The notes below the pieces were generated by a model that saw only the letters and a list, made by a program, of their open reading frames with translations, ran no database searches and was not told the DNA's origin. Position numbers and translations under genes: made by a program. Shown here one piece after another: positions 1-6,302 of a stretch of DNA of 43,003 nt; the stretch's first letter is position 1; each line of letters starts with the position of its first letter. Source of the DNA: a virus; IMG/VR virus record IMGVR_UViG_3300020020_000083, positions 1 to 43,003 of that record. One strand, given 5' to 3'.

Positions 1-62
1 AGGGCGTGTTCGCCGACCTCGATGCCGCTTCTCCACGGCATCGAGGTCGGCGAACACGCCCT
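1..62. repeat. 27-bp inverted repeat at contig start, probable fold-back artefact
   Basis: Bases 1-27 are the exact reverse complement of bases 36-62, with an 8-base spacer. At the other end of the window the same sequence (from 42878) is preceded by different DNA that continues the capsid reading frame. Bases 1-23 therefore do not fit the genome and most likely come from snap-back synthesis or mis-assembly at the contig end. A real hairpin telomere is possible in principle, but the capsid gene would then be broken. Confidence 0.85.
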
Positions 63-149
63 TAGCCCCTTCGAGGTCGCCCTTGCTGATGAAATCCTCA
101 GCCTTGGCACAGAGGTCGATCGCTGTCTTATCCAGCGCGACGACGTTTG
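24..149. repeat. Terminal direct repeat, left copy (circular closure)
   Basis: This 126-bp segment matches 42878-43003 with one mismatch (T at 146, G at 43000). The mismatch changes codon 10 of the capsid protein between Asn and Thr. Joining the copies restores one uninterrupted capsid frame, so the repeat reflects a circular or circularly permuted genome of about 42,854 bp and not a functional repeat. Confidence 0.9.
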
Positions 150-174
150 TCTCGCTTGCGAGTGGATGGGTCAT
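24..174 (-). CDS. Major capsid protein, N-terminal part (HK97 fold)
   Basis: These are the first 50 codons of the capsid gene, which continues at 42877 on the other end of the window. The full joined protein would be 431 aa. It begins MTHPLASETN and is followed by a charged helical stretch (AKAEDFISKGDLEGAKGVF, then EKRREELG), as expected for the HK97 delta or scaffold domain that the prohead protease removes. The ATG at 174 overlaps the protease stop as ATGA, so the two genes are translationally coupled. This part is cut only by the contig ends. Confidence 0.85.
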
Positions 175-896
175 GCTGTCCTCCGCAGGCCCAGCTTGTG
201 CCGGGCCAGTTGAAGCCGTAGAGCCATCTCCGCAGCCTGGGCTTCCACCTCGGGCAGCACGACCGGCCGCGCCAGCTTCTCGGCAAGGGCTTTCGCCTCT
301 TCCACGAGTTCGGCAAACGCGGCTATGTGGGTGTCGTTCAGCGCGCGATACTCGGCGGCACGGCGGTTGTGGCGGGCTTCCACCTCGCGCACGGCCTCGC
401 GCAGCACCTCGCTCACGCGCTCTAGGAGCTGTTTGGTGGGGATTTCCTTGACGCCGGTGATGAGCGCCGTGTCTTTCGCGGGGATGGTTACGCCGCTAAT
501 CTCAATCAGATTTAACTTCTTCAGCAGGCGGTCCCCGTCCGGGTTGACCTCGGAATCTTTGGTGAGATAGCCAATGGACAAGCCGTCCACCAGCCCCTCT
601 TTCATCAGCTCGTAGGCGTCGGCCGCTGCTTTGGTCTTAGCAAGTTTCCAGCGCCCATAGAGTCCGTAATCGGTTTCCTCAAGGCTGATGACCTTGCCGA
701 TCGGCGTGCCCATGTCGTGCTGCCAGAGAAACTTCGGCACCCGGAGCTTCAGGCTGTCGGCAAACGCGCCGCGCACAATGATGTCACCGTAGGAGTCTGG
801 GGGGCCGCCAAAGACGGACGCCCACCCCTCGATGATGCCCTCGTCGCCACCCGCCTTCAGTTCAACTTGCTGGAGTGGGATGTCTTTGTGTGGCAC
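171..896 (-). CDS. HK97-family prohead maturation protease (peptidase S78)
   Basis: Serine protease that cleaves the capsid delta domain and allows prohead maturation. The 241-aa protein shows the family pattern: an N-terminal GWASVFG segment, then WQHD with the likely catalytic His60, GLSIGY with Ser107, and EISGVTIPA with Glu132. The C-terminal third is helical and charged (VREVEARHNRR and beyond) and may bind the capsid shell. The start is GTG at 896, preceded by a GGAGG ribosome binding site. It lies directly upstream of the major capsid gene with a 4-base overlap, the classic order. Function is secure by family; residue roles are assigned by analogy. Confidence 0.93.
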   Translation of the reverse strand: MPHKDIPLQQVELKAGGDEGIIEGWASVFGGPPDSYGDIIVRGAFADSLKLRVPKFLWQHDMGTPIGKVISLEETDYGLYGRWKLAKTKAAADAYELMKEGLVDGLSIGYLTKDSEVNPDGDRLLKKLNLIEISGVTIPAKDTALITGVKEIPTKQLLERVSEVLREAVREVEARHNRRAAEYRALNDTHIAAFAELVEEAKALAEKLARPVVLPEVEAQAAEMALRLQLARHKLGLRRTA

Positions 897-919
897 CGCG
901 CCCTCCGGGCATAGAGAAA

Positions 920-959
920 GCCCACCAGAGGGCGGCGGTGTCGCCGCGCCGTGGTGGGC
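920..959 (-). other. Two-part hairpin between zinc ribbon and protease genes
   Basis: An outer 8-bp stem (920-927 with 952-959) encloses an inner 6-bp stem (932-937 with 942-947) closed by a GTGT loop. It lies in the 117-base gap before the protease. No run of U follows on the minus strand, so it may be a processing or attenuation element and not a strong intrinsic terminator. Confidence 0.45.
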
Positions 960-1013
960 GTTATGCCCGGATGTGGGTTATGACAGAATCTTACAGCCTT
1001 CGACAGTTTACTG

Positions 1014-1235
1014 TCAAGCAAGGAGGAGCGTGCGCCCGCCGCACCGCTCGCACCGCACCTCGGCGGGCAGGCTGTACGTCGCCTCGCGCCCGTTGTGCCT
1101 GACGAAGATAACGCTACCATCCCGCACGCCGAGAGTCTTGTCGCACTTCTCGCAGCGCACCGCCGAGGCGTGGGGGCCGGGATGGCGCGGCAGTCGCGCC
1201 GTTGAGGTGATGGCCTGGCGCTCGTAGTCAATCAT
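1014..1235 (-). CDS. Small Com-like zinc-ribbon protein
   Basis: A 73-aa protein starting MIDYERQ, with two CxxC pairs (RCEKCDK and RCERCGG) separated by about 30 residues, so it should bind one zinc ion. The pattern, with a hydrophobic LLL after the second pair, resembles phage Mu Com, an RNA-binding zinc protein that activates translation of mom. Many phage genomes carry such a protein near the capsid genes. The chosen ATG at 1235 overlaps the stop of the glycosyltransferase (ATGA). A longer reading from 1268 is open but lacks that coupling. Binding to nucleic acid is inferred. The link with the Mom-like gene at 15.8 kb is a hypothesis. Confidence 0.7.
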   Translation of the reverse strand: MIDYERQAITSTARLPRHPGPHASAVRCEKCDKTLGVRDGSVIFVRHNGREATYSLPAEVRCERCGGRTLLLA

Positions 1236-2290
1236 GCCGCTTGCCTCCTGCCCTGCTCCAGCAACCAAGCAAAGGCGTCAACCCAGCGATGGGCGCTTAC
1301 CTGTAAGTTGTGCTGCTCCACCACCACCCGCCTGAGCCGCCGCGCCAGCACGCCCGCGTACTGCCTGTCCTCCACCAGCCTCGACAATCCCTCTGCCCAC
1401 TCATCCGCCGTATTCGCGATGAGGCCGGTGTCGTTGTGCCGGATGACGCTGTGATAGAGCGCGCTGGTGGCGACGACGGCCGCGCCCGACGCGCCATACT
1501 CCAACGCCTTGATGACGCTCTTGCAGGCGTTGAACGGCGTATCCGCGACCGAGCAGCAACCGATGTCGATGTTCACCAACCCGGCCGGGTACTTCGCCAG
1601 TTCGATCCACGGCAGGAACCGCAGCCGGTCGGACGGCACCGCGTCATGTACCACCTGGGCGCAATGCCCCTGCACCACGAAACGCACGTTGGGGTGCCGC
1701 TCGGCCACCCGCCGCCAGCCTTCCGCCATCGCCACGAGGTCGGCGTCGAGGCGGTTCGCGCCCGCCCAGCCAATCGTCACGGGCGGGATGATGCGCTGGG
1801 CCTGCTTCTGAATCATCCGCCACCAATCCCAGTCCAGCAGATTCGGGCAGACGGCGACGGGTATCTCGCCCTTCGTCGCCAGCCCCACCACCGTCTTGAG
1901 CCTTGACGTGCTGACAATGATGCCGTCGCAGAGCATGACCGTGTGGATCGCCTCCTTGCCCTGCTTGAGCTTTACGGCGTCCATCATGTGGTCTTCGAGA
2001 TGGAGGAATAAATCATCGTCGCATTCAAACCAGACCGCGCAGCCCAGCCCGTGCAGCATGGCGATGAACTGGCGTGCGAGGTCGATCGCGAACGCGGGCC
2101 AGGTCGTGCGCGAGAGCACGATGGCGTCGTAGCGACCGAGCGCCACGAGTCCCGCGATGTCCTCGTAATCCTTCGAGCAGTGGTGGACGGGGTAGCCCTG
2201 GCGTTGGAGTTCGGCGGTTGGCTGCCACACGCGCCAGAGTGAACTGCCGTCGCTGCCGCCCGTCAGGAAGAGGACGCGGGGTGCGGTCAT
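1232..2290 (-). CDS. GT-B type glycosyltransferase (family 4-like)
   Basis: A 352-aa protein likely to transfer a sugar from an activated donor. The N-terminal half begins with a Rossmann strand (RVLFLTGGSDGSSLWR) and has WFECDDDLF. The C-terminal half starts near ITIGWAGANR and carries the donor-site region, with SVIKALEYGASGAAVVAT followed by DTGLIA, as in group 1 glycosyltransferases. The ATG at 2290 overlaps the preceding stop (ATGA) and has GGGTGG upstream; a GTG at 2299 is the alternative. Its place between tail genes and the protease-capsid pair suggests that it acts on a virion protein. The acceptor and sugar cannot be told from sequence. Confidence 0.8.
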   Translation of the reverse strand: MTAPRVLFLTGGSDGSSLWRVWQPTAELQRQGYPVHHCSKDYEDIAGLVALGRYDAIVLSRTTWPAFAIDLARQFIAMLHGLGCAVWFECDDDLFLHLEDHMMDAVKLKQGKEAIHTVMLCDGIIVSTSRLKTVVGLATKGEIPVAVCPNLLDWDWWRMIQKQAQRIIPPVTIGWAGANRLDADLVAMAEGWRRVAERHPNVRFVVQGHCAQVVHDAVPSDRLRFLPWIELAKYPAGLVNIDIGCCSVADTPFNACKSVIKALEYGASGAAVVATSALYHSVIRHNDTGLIANTADEWAEGLSRLVEDRQYAGVLARRLRRVVVEQHNLQVSAHRWVDAFAWLLEQGRRQAA

Positions 2291-2514
2291 TGTCGCCACC
2301 CTGTCGCAAAATCACTCCACCAGTGGGGCGTCTCTTCGAGGTTCCCTTGCCCGTTCACAACTGCCAAGTGCCAGCTATCGCGATGGGAGACAGAACGAAT
2401 ATGTTCTGCCGCCTCTTCTGTCGAATCAAACGAGCCGTAGTAGTCGCCCATGCCCCCGCCCGGATAATAGGTGTCGTATCCGAAGAGGTGGTAGCGCGTT
2501 CGCTCCTCGCTCAT
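2287..2514 (-). CDS. Small hypothetical protein
   Basis: A 75-aa protein starting MSEERTRYHL, rich in Tyr, Gly and Asp (YDTYYPGGGMGDYYGSF), then a short helix (STEEAAEHIR). I do not recognise a family. The ATG at 2514 overlaps the upstream stop by four bases, and its own stop overlaps the glycosyltransferase start, so it is translated as part of the late operon. A weak resemblance in layout to the 73-aa protein at 22235 (aromatic, ending in a short AxxYV helix) may be chance. Confidence 0.6.
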   Translation of the reverse strand: MSEERTRYHLFGYDTYYPGGGMGDYYGSFDSTEEAAEHIRSVSHRDSWHLAVVNGQGNLEETPHWWSDFATGWRQ

Positions 2515-2813
2515 CCCTTGTCCCCCAGCACCATCGCCAACCCCTCGACAGGCGTGCTGATTAGCCCCGTGCCGTCTACAAGTTCCTTGCGCCACCGATA
2601 GTTGAAACGGCCCGAAGGGTAGCGGCATGTTCCGAAATACCCCTTGTCACCGATCGGCTTCTGGTGCCGCATCAAGAATTGCTTGTGTTGCTCGTACTCG
2701 TGCTCATCCATGTCGCCCAGTTGGTCGGGGAAGTGTCCGCAGTCGTAGACGACGTTCTCCCAGATAGTATTGCCGTCGCTGTCCTCGCACGGACGTGGTC
2801 CTCGTTTCGCCAT
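2511..2813 (-). CDS. Hypothetical protein with a tail-protein-derived C terminus
   Basis: A 100-aa protein. Residues 1 to about 76 match nothing I recognise. The last 24 residues (VDGTGLISTPVEGLAMV) repeat the C terminus of the tail-type protein at 3413-3745 (VDGTGLISSPVEGLALV). The DNA of these segments, 2536-2580 and 3438-3482, agrees at 35 of 45 bases. The two copies flank the HNH cassette, which suggests recombination during or after its insertion. The start codon at 2813 uses a ribosome binding site (GGGGAGG) that lies inside the HNH promoter region on the other strand. Confidence 0.6.
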   Translation of the reverse strand: MAKRGPRPCEDSDGNTIWENVVYDCGHFPDQLGDMDEHEYEQHKQFLMRHQKPIGDKGYFGTCRYPSGRFNYRWRKELVDGTGLISTPVEGLAMVLGDKG

Positions 2814-2827
2814 TTAGCGCCTCCCCA

Positions 2828-2836
2828 TGCTATAAT
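2828..2836 (+). promoter_or_regulatory. Extended -10 promoter of HNH cassette 1
   Basis: TG-C-TATAAT, a perfect extended -10 with no good -35 box. On the minus strand the adjoining bases read as the GGGGAGG ribosome binding site of the gene starting at 2813. The same promoter type precedes all four leader-bearing HNH genes. Confidence 0.75.
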
Positions 2837-2842
2837 TAGGGC

Positions 2843-2912
2843 AACGGAAAGCCCCCGCGCTGTTCGCAGCAGCCGGGGGAATGGCGCCCCAAACCTGTAT
2901 AGGAGGTTCAGA
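2843..2912 (+). ncRNA. Conserved structured 5' leader of HNH gene 1
   Basis: Hairpin P1: CCCCCG (2852-2857) pairs with CGGGGG (2874-2879), C2858 is bulged, and GCTG (2859-2862) pairs with CAGC (2870-2873). Hairpin P2: AACCT (2892-2896) pairs with AGGTT (2904-2908) around the 7-nt loop GTATAGG, which holds the first half of the AGGAGG ribosome binding site. The same two hairpins occur in the other three leaders with compensating base changes. A cis-acting role in controlling HNH translation is inferred. Confidence 0.65.
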
Positions 2913-3416
2913 ATGCCCAACCGTTATACCGGACCTTTGCCCCTCGCGCAACGCTTCTGGTCGAAAGTGGATAAATCGGGCGACTGCTGGATCTGGACCG
3001 CTAGTTACGGCAGCGTTGGCTACGGGCAATTTGGCATTGCAGGCAAACTCCACGGCGCACATCGGGTAGCCTACGAGTTGGTGCATGGACCTATCCCCGA
3101 AGGGTTGCGTGTGCTTCACCGTTGCGACAATCGCGCCTGTGTTCGCCCCGATCATCTCTTCCTTGGCACCCAAGCCGATAACATGGCAGACATGCACAGC
3201 AAGGGGCGTGGGTATAGCTACTTTCGCCAATACCCTGAGCGCGTGCTGCGTGGCGAACAGCAGCACGCCGCGAAGTTGACCGATGATGTTGTTCGCAAGA
3301 TTCGTCGACTTCATGCCGATGGCCTCAACTACCCCGAACTTGCTGCCCGATTCGGCGTGTGCAAACAGTCCATTTGCAACATCGTGCGTCGTCACACATG
3401 GCGACACGTCGCCTAA
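2913..3416 (+). CDS. HNH homing-type endonuclease 1
   Basis: A 167-aa stand-alone nuclease. Residues 14-100 form an HNH_3-like domain: RFWSKVDKSGDCWIW, then GHAHR-type strands, then HRCDNRACVRPDHLFLG with His69, Cys71, Asp72, Asn73, Cys76 and His81. Residues 122-167 look like a helix-turn-helix DNA-binding tail (ELAARFGVCKQSICNIV) ending WRHVA. ATG at 2913 follows AGGAGG at 2901; the frame is open further upstream but the leader makes that start unlikely. It runs against the late genes, and its stop overlaps the stop of the tail gene at 3413. Such enzymes usually spread themselves and their flanks into related phages. Confidence 0.88.
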   Translation: MPNRYTGPLPLAQRFWSKVDKSGDCWIWTASYGSVGYGQFGIAGKLHGAHRVAYELVHGPIPEGLRVLHRCDNRACVRPDHLFLGTQADNMADMHSKGRGYSYFRQYPERVLRGEQQHAAKLTDDVVRKIRRLHADGLNYPELAARFGVCKQSICNIVRRHTWRHVA

Positions 3417-3745
3417 TCCACACTGGCGGTAACTAGGGCTAATCCCTCCACAGGTGAGGAGATTAGCCCTGTTCCGTCTACCATCGTCACTTCATACCGA
3501 TAGGTCGTGCCCGCCGTCAGCGCCGCCGTCTGCGTGTCCGTCAGCACCAGCGTGGCGATGCCGCTCACCGGCGTCGTCAGCGTCAGCGTCGGCGCGGGGT
3601 CAATGGCGTCCGCAGCCGCGCCCGGTGCGCGCAGGTGGAACGTCAGCGTGCAGCCGGTGATGTTGACCGCTACGCTGTCCTGGGTGATGGTCAACGCCTT
3701 GCTGTAATCGTCGCCCTGTTTTATCAGCAGTGCCGCGATGCTCAT
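3413..3745 (-). CDS. Tail/baseplate-type protein with Ig-like fold
   Basis: A 110-aa protein (MSIAALLIKQGDDYSKALTI) built mostly of predicted beta strands, with the pattern of the BppU N-terminal or similar Ig-like modules found in phage receptor-binding and baseplate proteins: kxGDdxxxxLxixd, then GxxLxFxLRAP, TLVLTDTQTAAL, YRYEV. It follows the repeat-rich tail fibre gene with a TAATG stop-start overlap and GGTGGGG upstream. An in-frame ATG at 3754 is possible. Its C terminus is partly duplicated at 2511. A virion role is inferred from context. Confidence 0.6.
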   Translation of the reverse strand: MSIAALLIKQGDDYSKALTITQDSVAVNITGCTLTFHLRAPGAAADAIDPAPTLTLTTPVSGIATLVLTDTQTAALTAGTTYRYEVTMVDGTGLISSPVEGLALVTASVD

Positions 3746-5337
3746 TAGCCCCACCGTCCTCGCTTGTCGTCACTCCACACGCCTCGCCGCTCCTCGTCGC
3801 CCCACGCGCCCGCACGGTCGTCGCCCCACGCGCCCGAGGGACTGGTGATGGGCTGGAAGCCGCCCGCGCTGAATGCCCCCACGCCCGCGCCTACGAGGTC
3901 GGGCAGCGTCACCGCTGCGCTCCCGGTGTAGACGGGTGCTGTGAACGTCCCAGCGCCCGCCACGGTCAGCACAGGCAGCGTCAGCGCCCCCGTGCCCGTG
4001 TAGGTCGGCGCCGTGAACGTGCCTGTGCCGGCCGCCGTCAGGTCGGGCAGGGTGATGTCTGCCGTGCCGCTGTAGACCGCCGAGGCGAAGATGCCGGTGC
4101 CGTCCGCGTCGATCGCGGGCAGGGTGATGGCCGCCGTGCCCGTGTAGACGGGTGCCGTGAATGTCCCGCTGCCGCTGGCGGTGACGGCGGGCAGGGTTGC
4201 CGCGCCCGCGCCGAGGTATTCGCTAGCGAACGTGCCCGTGCCCGATGCCGTCATCACCGGCAGGGTGATGGTCGCGCTGCCCGTGTACGTTGGCGCTGTG
4301 AACGTCCCCGCGCCGCTCGCCGTCATCGCCGGGAGATTCACCGCTGACGTGCCGATGAACGGGTGCGTGCCCGTGCCACTGCCGGTGAGCGCGGGGAGCG
4401 TGACGGCGGCTGCCCCGGTGTAGACCGGGGCCGTGAACGTGCCCGCGCCCGAGGCGGTCATGACGGGCAGGCTGGGTGTTGCTGTCGCGGTGTACGTCGG
4501 CGCGGTGTGGGTGCCGGTGCCTGCCGCAGTCATGACGGGCAAGCTTGGCGCGGCGGTGCCGATGAACGGGTGCGTGCCCACGCCCGCTGCGGTCATCACG
4601 GGGAGGGTTATCGCCGCCGTCCCAGTGTAGACGGGGGCCGTGAATGTGCCGCTACCGTCAGCGGTCATATCCGGCAGGGTTATGGCGGCGGTGCCGGTGT
4701 AGGTCGCACCCGCCGAACCCGGTTGGATGGCGATGAGCCGCGCGGCCCACTGCGCCCCGCCGATGGCGCACGCCTCCGCGCCCGATGCCCCGGAACTCGC
4801 CTGCTCCTCGTCGTGGAGGCCGAACGCCGAGCCGTCGCCGCGCTCGGTCATGCCGGTCGCGCCGTTGGAATAGTTGTCGCCGTCGTAGTTGACCGAGAAC
4901 AACACCTTCATGGTGTTGGCGACGGTGGTATTGATCGAGGTGGTGCCGGGGGTGGCGCTGTTGCCCGTGCCGGTGTTGGTCACGTCGATGGGGTTGGACG
5001 GGAACGCGCCCGTATCCTCGGTATAGGCGATGGCGATCAGTTCGGAGAACTCGGCCGTGCTCCACGTCACCGTGTAGGAGGCGGGTTCCGAGGCGGCGAT
5101 CGTCCACCACACCCGCAGGCGGATGTCGGGGGTGTTGGCGGTGTTGACGACCTCGGAGGCGATTTCCTGAAACGTGCCGCCGCCCGAAGGTCCGCTCACC
5201 AGGTCGTCGGTGTTGTCCTCGCGATAGGCGGCGACGAACACGATGTCGCCGTCCGCCGTCCCGGTCGGCTTATTGACCGTGCGGGTGGTGGACGAGGCGA
5301 GCGCCCCGAACGTGACCGTGCGGCGCGTCCAGGCCAT
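3745..5337 (-). CDS. Tail fibre-like protein with 12 tandem repeats
   Basis: A 530-aa protein. Residues 1 to about 210 form a beta-rich domain. Residues 211-490 are twelve repeats of 22-24 aa with consensus YTGTAAITLPxMTASGTGTF. The last 40 residues are rich in Trp, Gly and Asp (GAWGDDRAGAWGDEERRG). Repeats of this sort are common in virion fibre or adhesion proteins. The start ATG at 5337 lies five bases past the upstream stop. The gene sits between head and capsid genes and not with the tail tip, so a head fibre is an alternative. Repeat number may vary between relatives. Confidence 0.7.
   Translation of the reverse strand: MAWTRRTVTFGALASSTTRTVNKPTGTADGDIVFVAAYREDNTDDLVSGPSGGGTFQEIASEVVNTANTPDIRLRVWWTIAASEPASYTVTWSTAEFSELIAIAYTEDTGAFPSNPIDVTNTGTGNSATPGTTSINTTVANTMKVLFSVNYDGDNYSNGATGMTERGDGSAFGLHDEEQASSGASGAEACAIGGAQWAARLIAIQPGSAGATYTGTAAITLPDMTADGSGTFTAPVYTGTAAITLPVMTAAGVGTHPFIGTAAPSLPVMTAAGTGTHTAPTYTATATPSLPVMTASGAGTFTAPVYTGAAAVTLPALTGSGTGTHPFIGTSAVNLPAMTASGAGTFTAPTYTGSATITLPVMTASGTGTFASEYLGAGAATLPAVTASGSGTFTAPVYTGTAAITLPAIDADGTGIFASAVYSGTADITLPDLTAAGTGTFTAPTYTGTGALTLPVLTVAGAGTFTAPVYTGSAAVTLPDLVGAGVGAFSAGGFQPITSPSGAWGDDRAGAWGDEERRGVWSDDKRGRWG
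3865..4707 (-). repeat. Tandem coding repeats, about 70 bp x 12
   Basis: Twelve degenerate repeats of 66-72 bp encode the TLP-x-MTASGxGTF modules of the fibre-like protein. Most end TAPV or TAPT, while units 2 and 5 end HPF, giving two alternating subtypes. The regular pattern fits expansion by slippage or recombination within the gene. Confidence 0.85.
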
Positions 5338-5341
5338 TGGG

Positions 5342-5659
5342 CTAGCCGATCAACGTGAAGGTATCTTCGAGGCCGCTGATTTTCCCCCCGCTGCCGATGA
5401 CGATGCGGTAGCGCGTCTGCACGCCCTGCCCCACCGCGTAGCGCGTGGTGTCACCGGGCGGGAAGTCGATGGAGCGCGGCGCGGGGCCGGTGCCGTTGAT
5501 GCGGGCGACCGTGTAGCGCGCCGTCTGCGTGGTCTGGTTGTCGCACCAGAGTTCCTGCACGTCGTTGTCCGCGTCGTCATAGGAGAAAAAGAGCGTGGCC
5601 TGGGTGAACGGCTCAACGGTGTCCGTCACCTGATACCGCTCGACCGTGATGATCGCCAT
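5342..5659 (-). CDS. Hypothetical late protein
   Basis: A 105-aa protein with mixed strands (MAIITVERYQVTDTVEP, then a hydrophobic TLFFSYDDADND and an Arg-rich RYTVARINGTG). No family recognised. ATG at 5659 has AAGGGG six bases upstream. Its 5' end overlaps the LuxR-type gene by 47 bases in another frame, and it ends five bases before the fibre gene. It is probably a small virion or fibre-associated protein, from position only. Confidence 0.6.
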   Translation of the reverse strand: MAIITVERYQVTDTVEPFTQATLFFSYDDADNDVQELWCDNQTTQTARYTVARINGTGPAPRSIDFPPGDTTRYAVGQGVQTRYRIVIGSGGKISGLEDTFTLIG

Positions 5660-5870
5660 GGTGTGCCCCTTCCCTGTACCACCAGACCACCGCCTCGGTG
5701 CGATTCCGCGCGCCCAACCGCCAGTAGGTCTGGGTCAGCGTGTTCTTCACCGTCGAGAGTCCCATGCCCAGCGCCCGTGCGATCTCTTTGTTGCTTTGCC
5801 CGCCCGCCACCATGCCGAGCACTTGCCGCTGGCGTGGGGTGAGCGGGCTATCGACCGACCGGGCGCGCAC
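5613..5870 (-). CDS. Stand-alone LuxR-type helix-turn-helix protein
   Basis: An 85-aa protein with a clear GerE/LuxR C-terminal DNA-binding domain at residues 9-60: LTPRQRQVLGMVAGGQSNKEIARALGMGLSTVKNTLTQTYWRLGARNRTEAV contains the SNKEIA and STVKNTL helices. It has no sensory domain. GTG at 5870 follows the upstream stop by two bases with a poor ribosome binding site, so translation is probably coupled. The last 16 residues overlap the next gene. A DNA-binding regulator inside a virion operon is unusual; it could control late or host genes. Confidence 0.75.
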   Translation of the reverse strand: MRARSVDSPLTPRQRQVLGMVAGGQSNKEIARALGMGLSTVKNTLTQTYWRLGARNRTEAVVWWYREGAHHGDHHGRAVSGDGHR

Positions 5871-5872
5871 GC

Positions 5873-6301
5873 CTAGCTCGCCGGTAGCGTGATGGTGAAG
5901 CTGCTGATGGCGGCGGTCCCACCGGCGATAAACGTGACCGTATTGAAGTTGAGGTCAGCGCCCGAGGTGCCCACCGTGCCGTCGATGCGCTTCTTCGTGG
6001 CGCTGCTGCCGGTTGGGCCTTCGGATACGTCGTGCATCCTGAACCACGTCACCGTCACGGAGGCGTCAACGTTGGTGTCGCTGGTGATGGCCGCGAGCGT
6101 CATCACGCCCGCCGCCGCCGACCCGATCCAGTTCGCCGTAAAGGTCAGGGTCGCCGCCAGCGTGCCCGCGCCCACGTCCGCGTCCGCGTCGGCCGGGATG
6201 GTGCCGCTGTAGAGGTTGATCGCGCCATCGGTATCGAAGAGCGTGTTCAGACCACTATCCAGAATGAAGTTTCGTGTGCCGGTGCTGAGGCGAATTGCCA
6301 T
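5873..6301 (-). CDS. Putative virion/tail protein
   Basis: A 142-aa beta-rich protein (RLSTGTRNFILDSGLNTLFDTDGAINLYSGTIPADAD). It resembles small phage proteins annotated near head and tail fibre genes, where a LYSGTxPASAD-type segment is common. The N-terminal MAIRLSTGTRN and the Thr-rich strands at the C terminus fit an extended virion component. It is followed by the LuxR-type gene and preceded by the Mu-F-like gene at one base. The exact role is unknown. Confidence 0.6.
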   Translation of the reverse strand: MAIRLSTGTRNFILDSGLNTLFDTDGAINLYSGTIPADADADVGAGTLAATLTFTANWIGSAAAGVMTLAAITSDTNVDASVTVTWFRMHDVSEGPTGSSATKKRIDGTVGTSGADLNFNTVTFIAGGTAAISSFTITLPAS

Positions 6302-6302
6302 G

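Noticed and set aside
1-62. Hairpin telomere or inverted terminal repeat of a linear genome
   Set aside because: The right end lacks an inverted copy and instead repeats the left end directly. The capsid gene needs the join to be whole.
2664-2912. Longer open frame upstream of HNH 1 (and similar upstream frames for HNH 2 and HNH 3)
   Set aside because: They cross the promoter and structured leader, and are shadows of minus-strand genes. The ATG after AGGAGG is the better start.
2843-2912. HEARO or other large HNH-linked RNA
   Set aside because: Those RNAs are much longer and linked to a different nuclease type. These leaders are about 70 nt with two simple hairpins.
3730-4347. Long plus-strand frames opposite the fibre-like gene (also 4363-5358)
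   Set aside because: They follow from high GC and the repeat structure, have Arg/Gly-rich translations without domains, and lack ribosome binding sites.
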